Assembly (NCBI GenBank): GCA_017483235.1
Contig: JAFULE010000122.1
Span: 1-16,116, forward strand
DNA length: 16,116 nt
Direction of reading: 5' to 3'
From: Faecalibacterium sp.
GTDB taxonomy: Bacteria > Bacillota > Clostridia > Oscillospirales > Ruminococcaceae
Positions 1-6,470 of the stretch are shown piece by piece; within the stretch, counting starts at the first letter, position 1; the number at the start of each line of letters is the position of its first letter. Below the pieces are notes generated by a model. It did not search any database. It was given only the letters and a program-made list of their open reading frames with translations, and was not told the DNA's origin. Position numbers and translations under genes: made by a program.

Positions 1-66
1 CTCAGTTGGTAGAGCAACTGACTCTTAATCAGTGGGTCCTGGGTTCGAGTCCCCGATGGTGCACCA
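1..66 (+). tRNA. tRNA-Lys (anticodon CTT), 5' end cut by window
   Basis: The anticodon arm ACTGA-CTCTTAA-TCAGT puts CTT at positions 34-36, so this is a lysine tRNA reading AAG. The T arm (GGGTTCGAGTCCC region) and the 3' acceptor strand with encoded CCA (64-66) are complete. The first roughly nine bases of the acceptor and D arm lie before the window. It is followed by nine T residues (67-75) and then directly by tRNA-Glu, so the three tRNAs are almost certainly one transcript. Confidence 0.95.
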
Positions 67-75
67 TTTTTTTTT

Positions 76-150
76 GGCCCGTTGGTCAAGCGGTTAAGAC
101 AGCGGCCTCTCACGCCGTTAACATCGGTTCGATTCCGGTACGGGTCACCA
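76..150 (+). tRNA. tRNA-Glu (anticodon CTC)
   Basis: The cloverleaf is complete. Acceptor GGCCCGT pairs with ACGGGTC (one G-T pair), the anticodon loop CTCTCAC gives anticodon CTC, the T arm is CGGTTCGATTCCG, and CCA is encoded at 148-150. CTC is the less universal glutamate isoacceptor (reads GAG), as expected in a GC-rich genome. Only five bases separate it from tRNA-Asn. Confidence 0.95.
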
Positions 151-155
151 GATGT

Positions 156-232
156 GCCTCTTTAGCTCAGTCGGTTAGAGCACCTGACTGTTAATCAGGG
201 TGTCGGCTGTTCGAGTCAGCCAAGAGGCGCCA
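156..232 (+). tRNA. tRNA-Asn (anticodon GTT)
   Basis: Acceptor GCCTCTT pairs with AAGAGGC, the anticodon loop CTGTTAA gives GTT, the T arm is GGCTGTTCGAGTCAGCC, the discriminator is G and CCA is encoded at 230-232. It is the last gene of the array; a terminator hairpin begins three bases later. Confidence 0.95.
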
Positions 233-235
233 ATC

Positions 236-270
236 AAGCACAGAAGCTTCGGTTTCTGTGCTTTTTTATT
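236..270 (+). terminator. Intrinsic terminator of the tRNA array
   Basis: The perfect 10-bp stem AAGCACAGAA (236-245) / TTCTGTGCTT (254-263) is followed by a T-rich tail (262-272). It directly follows tRNA-Asn on the same strand. Confidence 0.9.
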
Positions 271-276
271 TTGCTC

Positions 277-328
277 AAAAAGATCCCGGGCATTGGGAAA
301 AGCGATTTGCCGCCCAATGCCCGGGATC
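277..328 (-). terminator. Intrinsic terminator of the uxaB-uxaA operon
   Basis: On the minus strand a perfect 16-bp stem, GATCCCGGGCATTGGG (282-297 on plus) with its complement at 313-328, has a 15-nt loop and is followed by TTTTT (A277-A281 on plus). It lies 23 bp past the uxaA stop. It faces the tRNA-array terminator, so transcription from both sides is blocked within about 90 bp. Confidence 0.9.
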
Positions 329-351
329 ACTTATTGTATAGTATAGATGGA

Positions 352-1842
352 TTACAGCACAACGCCGTCCTTGAAGATGGAAATTTCGCGGTAGCCCAGC
401 TGTTCGGCCTTGGTCTGCTTGCCGCTGGCCACAGCGATCACCTCGCGCAACAGGTCTTCGCCCGCCTCGTCGATGGTCTTTTCGCCGTCGGCCACCACAC
501 CGGCGTTAAAGTCGATCCAACCGGCCTTTTTGGTGGCCAGCGGGGTGTTGGTGGCAATCTTCATGGTGGGGGCGGGGGCGGCAAAGGGGGTGCCGCGGCC
601 GGTCGAGAACAAAATCAGATGGGCGCCGGCGGCGGTCATGGCGGTGGCCGACACCAGATCGTTGCCCGGGCCGTACAGCATGTTCAGGCCCTTGGTGACC
701 ACCGCGTCGCCGTAGCCGATCACGTCCATGATGGGGGCGGTGCCGCCCTTCTGCACGCAGCCGCAGCTCTTGTCCTCCAGGGTGGTAATGCCGCCGGCCT
801 TGTTGCCGGGGCTGGGGTTGTCGTACACCACCTCATTGTGGCTGATGAAATATTCCTTAAAGCCGTTGATCATCCGCTCGGCTTTTTCAAATACTTCGCG
901 GTTGATGCAGCGGTCCATCAAAAAGCCTTCGGCACCGAACATTTCGGGCACCTCGGTCAGCACGGTGCTGCCGCCGCGGGCGCCCAGCAGGTCGGAAAAG
1001 CGGCCGATGACCGGGTTGGCAGTGATGCCGGACAGACCGTCCGAGCCGCCGCACTTCATGCCAACCACCAGATCCGATACCGGGATGGGCTGGCGGGTGA
1101 ACTGCTTGGCATAGTCGGCCAGCTGGGTCAGCAACTGGCGGCCGGCGGCAAACTCGTCCTCTACTTCCTGACAGGTCAGAAATTTGACCCGGTTGGGGTC
1201 GTAGTCGCCCAGCTCTTCCACAAACTGATCGTGCTGCAGATTTTCGCAGCCTAGATGCAGCACCAGAACTGCCGCCGCGTTGGGGTGGCGCACCAGTGCC
1301 GCCAGCAGCTTGCGGGTCTGGGCATGGTCGTGGCCGGTCTGGCTGCAGCCGAAGGGATGGGTGAAGGTGTACAGTCCCTCGATGCTGCCGGTGACCAGAT
1401 CCTGATTGTCGGCCACCATCTTTTTGGCTACGTCGTTGACGCAGCCCACGGTGGGGATGATCCAGATCTCGTTGCGAATGGCGGCCCGGCCATCCAGCCG
1501 GCGGAAGCCCTCAAAGGTTTCGGGCTGCACCGGGGGCAGGGGGGCCAGATCGGAGGCGGGATTGTAGGTGTATTCCACCTCACCGGAAAGATTGGTGCGC
1601 ATGTTGTGGGTGTGCACCCACTGGCCGGGAGCGATGGGGGCGGTGGCGCTGCCGATGGCAAAGCCGTATTTCACCACGTTTTCGCCCGGGGCAAGAGGGG
1701 CAAGGGCCATTTTGTGCCCCTGGGGGATATCCTGTACGGCGGTGTATGCGGCACCGTTTACGGTCAGGGTCTCACCTGCGGCGATGGGGTGCAGGGCGAC
1801 CACTACGTTGTCCTGCGGATGAATGTGAATGACCTGAGGCAT
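352..1842 (-). CDS. uxaA: Altronate dehydratase UxaA
   Basis: A 496-aa cytosolic enzyme that dehydrates D-altronate to 2-keto-3-deoxy-D-gluconate in galacturonate catabolism. Seen in the sequence: an N-terminal SAF-like domain (about residues 1-80), then the UxaA/GarD dehydratase core with HPFGCSQTGHDH (about 161-172), a VGMKCGGSDG block (about 259-268) and a C-terminal SCGCVQKGGTAP motif. The cysteine/histidine-rich blocks fit the metal site of this family. The length is normal for UxaA. I chose the ATG at 1842 because it gives the family N-terminus MPQVIHIHP and has AGGAGG eight bases upstream; the longer reading frame to 1938 would run through the intercistronic hairpin and the end of uxaB. 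It is second in a two-gene operon, 64 bp after uxaB. GarD (galactarate dehydratase) is a relative, but the neighbouring uxaB argues for altronate. Confidence 0.93.
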   Translation of the reverse strand: MPQVIHIHPQDNVVVALHPIAAGETLTVNGAAYTAVQDIPQGHKMALAPLAPGENVVKYGFAIGSATAPIAPGQWVHTHNMRTNLSGEVEYTYNPASDLAPLPPVQPETFEGFRRLDGRAAIRNEIWIIPTVGCVNDVAKKMVADNQDLVTGSIEGLYTFTHPFGCSQTGHDHAQTRKLLAALVRHPNAAAVLVLHLGCENLQHDQFVEELGDYDPNRVKFLTCQEVEDEFAAGRQLLTQLADYAKQFTRQPIPVSDLVVGMKCGGSDGLSGITANPVIGRFSDLLGARGGSTVLTEVPEMFGAEGFLMDRCINREVFEKAERMINGFKEYFISHNEVVYDNPSPGNKAGGITTLEDKSCGCVQKGGTAPIMDVIGYGDAVVTKGLNMLYGPGNDLVSATAMTAAGAHLILFSTGRGTPFAAPAPTMKIATNTPLATKKAGWIDFNAGVVADGEKTIDEAGEDLLREVIAVASGKQTKAEQLGYREISIFKDGVVL

Positions 1843-1862
1843 AAAAATTCCTCCTTTTTCAG

Positions 1863-1896
1863 AAAGGGCGGGCCGGGAAAATCCGGCCCGCCCTTT
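1863..1896 (-). other. Intercistronic hairpin between uxaB and uxaA
   Basis: A perfect 14-bp GC-rich stem, AAAGGGCGGGCCGG (1863-1876) / CCGGCCCGCCCTTT (1883-1896), has a 6-nt loop. It lies between the uxaB stop and the uxaA ribosome site. On the minus strand it is followed by CTGAAAAAGGAGG, not by a T run, so it is not an ordinary terminator for this operon. It may protect the uxaB 3' end, set an mRNA processing point or tune uxaA translation. On the plus strand it is followed by GGTTTTC, a poor tail. Confidence 0.8.
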
Positions 1897-1906
1897 GGTT
1901 TTCTGC

Positions 1907-3400
1907 TTACAGGCAGCTGGCAAAGGCGGCCTTGGCACCTTCGGCGCGGATCAGCTCCAGCCCGGCGGTCACGGCGGCTTCCAGCCCGGCAATTTCGCTC
2001 AGGTCGCGGCCCCACATCTGGGTGTTGGTGAGTACGGCGTTGACCAGTGCGGCGGGGGCATCGTCCTTGTGGGCATAGTAGAATTCCAGCGCCCAGCGGT
2101 CATCGCTCAGGGTGTACTCGTTGCCCTTGGGGCGCTTGCATACCAGACCCTTGTCGGTCAGGGCCTGCACCTCGTTGGTGTACAGGGCGATGTAGGCGGC
2201 AAGACTCATGGTCAGGCAGGGGGGCAGCTTGCCGTTGGCCTCGATGTACTCAAGGAAGCTGGGCATGTTGCGGGCGGCCCACTTGGAAGTGGAGTTGAGG
2301 GTGATGCTCATCAGCTCGTGGTTGACGAAGGGGTTGTTGAACCGGTCAGACACGGCGGCGGCAAAATCCAGCAGATCCTGCTTGTCCAAAGGCAGAACGG
2401 GCACGATCTCTTCGTACAGCATCTTGTTCATAAAGCCGCACACGATCTCATCGTTCATGCAGTCGCGCACGATGTCAAAGCCGGCAAGATACGCGCCGGG
2501 CACAAAGCCGGTGTGGGCGCCGTTCAGAATACGTACCTTGCGCTTTTTGTAGGGGGTAACATCGGGCACCACCAGCACGTTCAGGCCGGCGGCCTTGAAG
2601 GGCAGCAGATCCTCCAGCATCTGGGGGCCTTCGATGACCCACACGCCAAACACCTCGCCCACATCCAGCAGCTCGTCGTGGTAGCCGTTGATTTCTTCCA
2701 GCTTGGCCACCTCGGCGGCATCGCGGATGCGGCCAGGCACAATGCGGTCCACCAGGGTGGAGCAGAAGATGTTTTCGTCGTTGACCCAAGCCTGGAAGCC
2801 CTCGTCCAGCTGCCACTGCTCGATGTACTGGTTGACGCATTTCTGCAGCTCTTTGCCGTTGTTGTCGATCAGCTCGCAGCTCAGCACCACAACGCCCTTT
2901 TTGCCGGCCTTGTAGCGGGTGTACAGCACCTGGGTCAGCTTTGCGGGGAAGCTGGAAGCCGGGCAGTCGGCCAGCTGGCAGGCGGGGTCGTACACAATGC
3001 CGGCCTCGGTAGTGTTGGAAGCGATGATCTCCAGCTCGTCGCTGGCGGCAATTTCCATCATCCGGTCATAGTCGGCCTGTTCGTAGGGATTCAGGCAGCC
3101 GGCCACCGCGCTGATCACACGCTTGGCGTCGATCTTCTGGCCCTTTTCGCTGCCGCGCAGATACAGGGTGTACAGGCCCTGCTGGTCGTTCACCAGCTTG
3201 GTCAGGCCCATGGGAATGGGCTGCACCATCATCACCTTGCCCAGCCAGTTTACCTTTTGGTTGGCCACGTCGATAAAGTAGTCCACAAAGGCGCGCAGGA
3301 AGTTGCCCTCGCCGAACTGCAGCACCCGGATGGGGGCGTCTTCCAGAATGTAGCCCTCGTAGCCGGACTGTTTCAGAACTTCATAATTCAGAGTTTTCAT
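1907..3400 (-). CDS. uxaB: Tagaturonate reductase (altronate oxidoreductase) UxaB
   Basis: A 497-aa NAD-dependent enzyme of the long-chain mannitol dehydrogenase family that interconverts D-tagaturonate and D-altronate in galacturonate breakdown. The N-terminal Rossmann fold shows the GEGNFLRAF motif at residues 30-38. In the C-terminal half, the catalytic signature K-x4-N-x2-H is intact at K288, N293 and H296 (KVRILNGAHTG), the same spacing as in mannitol dehydrogenase. The length and the partner uxaA favour UxaB over the fructuronate reductase UxuB, which would sit beside a mannonate dehydratase. The start at 3400 has GAGG about eight bases upstream. It is first gene of the uxaB-uxaA operon with its own promoter near 3490-3517. 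UxaC and the KDG kinase and aldolase are not in this window. Confidence 0.9.
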   Translation of the reverse strand: MKTLNYEVLKQSGYEGYILEDAPIRVLQFGEGNFLRAFVDYFIDVANQKVNWLGKVMMVQPIPMGLTKLVNDQQGLYTLYLRGSEKGQKIDAKRVISAVAGCLNPYEQADYDRMMEIAASDELEIIASNTTEAGIVYDPACQLADCPASSFPAKLTQVLYTRYKAGKKGVVVLSCELIDNNGKELQKCVNQYIEQWQLDEGFQAWVNDENIFCSTLVDRIVPGRIRDAAEVAKLEEINGYHDELLDVGEVFGVWVIEGPQMLEDLLPFKAAGLNVLVVPDVTPYKKRKVRILNGAHTGFVPGAYLAGFDIVRDCMNDEIVCGFMNKMLYEEIVPVLPLDKQDLLDFAAAVSDRFNNPFVNHELMSITLNSTSKWAARNMPSFLEYIEANGKLPPCLTMSLAAYIALYTNEVQALTDKGLVCKRPKGNEYTLSDDRWALEFYYAHKDDAPAALVNAVLTNTQMWGRDLSEIAGLEAAVTAGLELIRAEGAKAAFASCL

Positions 3401-3488
3401 TCAACATACCTCGCTGTTATGTAGTGAGTGCGGCACCGCCGCAAAATACCGGAAAAACGGGCGCAGACAGCAGCCCATAGCTATACCC

Positions 3489-3517
3489 AAATTACAACAT
3501 CTGCGGCGTAAAGTCAA
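3489..3517 (-). promoter_or_regulatory. Candidate promoter of uxaB-uxaA
   Basis: On the minus strand, TTGACT (plus 3512-3517) is followed after 17 bases by TAATTT (3489-3494), or after 15 bases by the better hexamer TGTAAT (3491-3496). This would give a leader of about 80 nt before uxaB. The spacing is ambiguous and the call is tentative. The only other structure in the uxaB upstream gap (3401-3667), besides the AE terminator, is a 12-bp palindrome GCCCGATCGGGC at 3596-3607. Confidence 0.4.
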
Positions 3518-3609
3518 AGGTTTGGGGGCAGCTTTTTGCAAATCGTAGCACTGCCCAATGCGGGGGCGCTTGCCTTGGGTATTTTGCCCGAAGCCGCCCG
3601 ATCGGGCAC

Positions 3610-3638
3610 AAAAATCCCCGCCCCAAAACGGGCGGGGA
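3610..3638 (-). terminator. Terminator after the GRE-activating enzyme gene
   Basis: On the minus strand CCCCGCCC (plus 3630-3637) pairs with GGGCGGGG (plus 3616-3623) around a short loop and is followed by ATTTTTG (plus 3609-3615). It begins 30 bp past the AE stop. It closes the regulator-AE transcript and separates it from uxaB, which runs on the same strand. Confidence 0.85.
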
Positions 3639-3667
3639 AAGAAAAAGGAGAACGCCGGTAACCCGGC

Positions 3668-4594
3668 TTATTTTACAACAAAGCCATAGCTGCGCAGAAT
3701 GTTTTTGTGCCCTTCCATCTCTTCGGGGGTGGGGGTGCGGCTGGCAAAGCCTTGGTCGCCCGGCTCCAGCTGTTCCCGCTTGCCCTCGCCAAGGTTGTGA
3801 TAGGGCAGCAGATTGATCTCGGAAACCCGGATCTTTTTTTCCACAAGGAAGCGCCCCAGCGCGTGGAAGTTTTCGGGGCTGTCGTTGCAGGGGGGGATCA
3901 CCGGGCAGCGCACGATGATGGTGCAGTCGGTTTCGTTGGAGATATGCTCGAGGTTTTCCAGAATCATCTCGTTGCCAAGGCCGGTGTACTGCTTGTGCAG
4001 GGCGCTGTCCATCTGCTTGATGTCGTACAGCACAATGTCGGTGTGCTGCAGCACCGGCTGCATCACCTGCCATGCCACCGCGCCGCAGGTTTCCACCGCG
4101 GTGGAAATGCCGGCGGCCTTGCACAGCTGCACCAGCGCGCCGGTAAATTCGGGATGGGCCAGCGCTTCGCCGCCGGTCACGGTCAGGCCGCCGTCCTTGC
4201 CGTAGAACAGCTTGTCGGCTGCCACCTTGTCAAAGGCTTCGCCGGCGGTCATCACCTTGCCCGAAATGGTGCGCCCGTCGGCGCGGCAGGCGTTGATGCA
4301 GGCGCCGCAGGCGGTGCACAGGGTGCGGTCGGTACACATTTTTTCGGGGTGGTCGGCCCGGCGCTGAATGGCCTTTTGGGGGCACGCGGCCATGCAGCTG
4401 CCGCAGCCGGTGCATTTGTCGGCCAGATACATCAGCTGCGGGGTGGCCTTTTGTGATTCAGGGTTGGCACACCAGATACAGCGCAGCGGGCAGCCCTGCA
4501 CAAATACGTTGGTGCGAATGCCGGGCCCGTCGTGGATGCAGTAATGCTGAAGATTGAATACGATGCCTTCAACGGCGCGCAGATCCTGTGACAT
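3668..4594 (-). CDS. Glycyl radical enzyme activating enzyme (radical SAM)
   Basis: A 308-aa radical-SAM protein that uses SAM and a [4Fe-4S] cluster to place the glycyl radical on its partner GRE, here surely the GRE at 9254-11644. The radical-SAM cluster motif is C35-x3-C39-x2-C42 (GCPLRCIWC). Two ferredoxin-type motifs follow, C61-x2-C64-x2-C67-x3-C71 and C93-x2-C96-x2-C99-x3-C103, as in the activases of GRE eliminases and decarboxylases but not of pyruvate formate-lyase. The SAM-binding glycine motif is T140-GGE-A (141-143) where GGEP is usual. I chose the ATG at 4594: AAAGGA lies eight bases before it, but abuts the upstream ATG at 4603. It lies 15 bp after the PucR-type gene in the same transcript and is followed by a terminator. 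The substrate class cannot be read from the activase. Confidence 0.93.
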   Translation of the reverse strand: MSQDLRAVEGIVFNLQHYCIHDGPGIRTNVFVQGCPLRCIWCANPESQKATPQLMYLADKCTGCGSCMAACPQKAIQRRADHPEKMCTDRTLCTACGACINACRADGRTISGKVMTAGEAFDKVAADKLFYGKDGGLTVTGGEALAHPEFTGALVQLCKAAGISTAVETCGAVAWQVMQPVLQHTDIVLYDIKQMDSALHKQYTGLGNEMILENLEHISNETDCTIIVRCPVIPPCNDSPENFHALGRFLVEKKIRVSEINLLPYHNLGEGKREQLEPGDQGFASRTPTPEEMEGHKNILRSYGFVVK

Positions 4595-4609
4595 GGGGAC
4601 CATCCTTTC

Positions 4610-6160
4610 TTACGATTGGTTTTTTTCGGTGTCGGGGGGCGAAACGCTGAACCGCTGCCCCAGATTGATCTTGGCATAGCGGTCGTAATAGCGCAATATC
4701 TTATACGAGAAGATCATCCGCTGGCGGATCTCGCCGTTGGAAAGATCGGCCTTGATCAGTTCCATCAGCTCAGCAAGCTTTGCCGAAAAGGTGTTGCGGT
4801 GCATATAGCTGGCCTTGGCAGCAATCGAGATGTTGCCGTTGTTGATGCAGTACTGATACAGCACCTCCAGCAGATTTGAGTCGTTGGCCAGATCGTAGCG
4901 GTACGCCTTTACCGCATCGGGGTGGGTCAGATAAATGATGTCGTCGTGGCCCATCAATATGCTGAAGCTGTTCAGGCACAGGTCGATGGAAACATATTCG
5001 GCATAATCTTCAAAAAAGAATACCCGCTGGCGCACATCCGGCCGCAGGGCTTTGCCCAGCTGCAGGGTGGTGGTGGTAAGCAGATAGGTGGTGCGCAGCA
5101 TGTCTCGCCGGCTGGTGGAATTGCTGATGGCGGCAAAGGCGTCGTATCGGCCAAGCAATGCCTGCAGCGCTTCGTAATCGATCTGGGGGCGGGGCTGCAT
5201 GGCCCGGTTGGGGCCGGACAGCATAACGGCAATGTTGCCGCTGGATACGGCAATGTTGCTGCCGGGCAAAAACCCCTGCAGATGGTTGAGCAGGGCAGCC
5301 TGTGCGTTGGGCACCACCCGGGGGTTGGCCATCTGCACGATCATCAGGCTGATGAACCGCTGGGGCGGATGGGGCAGCCGGGCCATGCGTGTGCTGATCT
5401 CGTCCTCGCCGGTCAGCTTGCGGTTTACCACGTCCCGCAGAAGGTCGGCAAATTCCACCGGCTGCTGTGCGGTGCGGCGGGCCTGCTCGGCGGTGGTCTG
5501 CGCGCCGGTGCGCAGCAGCTCGAGCAAAAAGTAAACATCATCGGCTGCAACATGGCCGGGCACAAATAACAGTGCGCTGTGGGGCAGTGGGTCGGCCGAA
5601 GGCAGGGGACAGCTGTAAAAACACCAGCCCTGCTGGCGGGCGCAGCAGAAGGGATCGGGGTTGTCCAGCCGAAGAATGCGGTGGGCGGCGTCGTCGTACA
5701 AGCGGCCCTGATCCAACAGTTCGTGTAAAATCGAATCCTGAATGCGGGCCTGCCCGGCCATGCAGCGCACCCGGCGCTGGCTATCCAGCAAAAATGCCAT
5801 GCCGTCCAACAGGTGGGCCACGGTATCGGTGGTGGCTTGCAGGGGGCTGGGCTGGGCGGCTGCGGCCAGCAGCTGCCGTTCCCAGTTCAGGTGGGTGCTC
5901 AGCCGGGTGTTCATGCGGTCGTACAGGGTCAGCAGATCCAGACCGGTGATTGTAAGGGTCACATGGCGAATCTGCGCAAGCTCCACCAGACCGTCGGCGT
6001 TGCCGGCAGCACAAAAGGTAAGGCCGGCAAGATCGGTGCGGCTTTGCAGCAGCTGCAACAGGGCGGGGCCCTCCTCCAGCCACAGCACGGCAGGGTCGGG
6101 GGTTTTCATGTGGCGGGCAAACCGGATGGAACGAAACAGCAGATACTTTGGCTGCTGCAT
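4610..6160 (-). CDS. PucR-family transcriptional regulator
   Basis: A 516-aa cytosolic regulator. The C-terminal part carries the PucR-type helix-turn-helix: leader NLLEVLYQYCINNGNIS, then AAKASYMHRNTFSAKLAEL (about residues 447-465), in the region where PucR/CdaR proteins have H-R-N-T. Upstream is a mid-domain (about 270-420) resembling the degenerate GGDEF-like PucR middle domain, and an N-terminal sensing region with no motif I can name. Proteins of this class usually sense a catabolic substrate and activate the neighbouring genes; here that would be both this operon and the divergent permease-GRE operon. I chose the ATG at 6160 because a purine-rich ribosome site (GGAAGGGGGGGATACC) lies just before it; the frame stays open to 6238 only through the leader and promoter. 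The ligand is unknown. Confidence 0.82.
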   Translation of the reverse strand: MQQPKYLLFRSIRFARHMKTPDPAVLWLEEGPALLQLLQSRTDLAGLTFCAAGNADGLVELAQIRHVTLTITGLDLLTLYDRMNTRLSTHLNWERQLLAAAAQPSPLQATTDTVAHLLDGMAFLLDSQRRVRCMAGQARIQDSILHELLDQGRLYDDAAHRILRLDNPDPFCCARQQGWCFYSCPLPSADPLPHSALLFVPGHVAADDVYFLLELLRTGAQTTAEQARRTAQQPVEFADLLRDVVNRKLTGEDEISTRMARLPHPPQRFISLMIVQMANPRVVPNAQAALLNHLQGFLPGSNIAVSSGNIAVMLSGPNRAMQPRPQIDYEALQALLGRYDAFAAISNSTSRRDMLRTTYLLTTTTLQLGKALRPDVRQRVFFFEDYAEYVSIDLCLNSFSILMGHDDIIYLTHPDAVKAYRYDLANDSNLLEVLYQYCINNGNISIAAKASYMHRNTFSAKLAELMELIKADLSNGEIRQRMIFSYKILRYYDRYAKINLGQRFSVSPPDTEKNQS

Positions 6161-6215
6161 GGTATCCCCCCCTTCCTTTCGGTTGTAATGCACGCTGTGC
6201 TTATTTTTCATCCCT

Positions 6216-6221
6216 ATTATA
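6216..6221 (-). promoter_or_regulatory. -10 box of the regulator-AE promoter
   Basis: A perfect TATAAT occurs on the minus strand (ATTATA on plus), 56 bp from the regulator ATG. No good -35 hexamer lies 16-18 bases upstream (around 6239-6245 there is only TGTATT/CTGTAT). A good -10 with a poor -35 fits a promoter that needs an activator or is weakly autoregulated. Confidence 0.6.
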
Positions 6222-6268
6222 AAGAAAGCGGGCGGCAAAATACAGCAAAATTCGCCGCTTTTCCTGCG

Positions 6269-6340
6269 ATTTGTGCAGCTTTGATAAGTTTTTGTGCATT
6301 TGTGCTGTTTTCTGGCGCCTAAAAAAGCAGTGGTGCACAG
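6269..6340 (+). promoter_or_regulatory. Candidate operator: repeated TTTGTGCA boxes
   Basis: TTTGTGCA occurs at 6270-6277 and 6291-6298, exactly 21 bp or two helical turns apart. A third near-copy TTTGTGCT is at 6299-6306, and an inverted TGTGCACC is at 6332-6339. They lie between the two divergent promoters, where a dimeric activator could serve both. Assignment to the PucR-type protein is inference. Confidence 0.45.
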
Positions 6341-6366
6341 CCTTGAAGTGTGGGAGTGTTATTTCG

Positions 6367-6396
6367 TTGACAAGGGGCGAACGACGTCTATATACT
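6367..6396 (+). promoter_or_regulatory. Sigma-A promoter of the permease-MmgE/PrpD-GRE operon
   Basis: The consensus -35 TTGACA (6367-6372) is followed after 18 bases by TATACT (6391-6396). Transcription should start near 6403, giving a leader of about 68 nt that begins with the hairpin GAGACGC (6409-6415) / GCGTCTC (6427-6433). Confidence 0.8.
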
Positions 6397-6470
6397 GTGC
6401 TCGAAATGGAGACGCGGGCCGGCAAAGCGTCTCTGAATGTGTCCGTTTTTTATGAAAGGAGAGTTCTGTA

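Larger units (their letters stand above)
6161..6470. promoter_or_regulatory. Divergent control region of the GRE locus
   Basis: This 310-bp gap holds no gene. It contains a minus-strand promoter for the regulator-AE operon, a plus-strand promoter for the permease-MmgE-GRE operon, and between them repeated TTTGTGCA boxes. The plus-strand leader contains a hairpin at 6409-6433. The layout is that of a shared regulatory region for one regulator acting both ways. Confidence 0.8.

Noticed and set aside
271..2031. Two plus-strand open frames antisense to uxaA
   Set aside because: No start signals, low-complexity Gly/His content, and fully covered by a recognisable gene on the other strand.
1895..3424. 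509-aa open frame on the plus strand, antisense to uxaB
   Set aside because: Shadow of a GC-rich gene; the minus-strand product is a clear UxaB with catalytic K-N-H.
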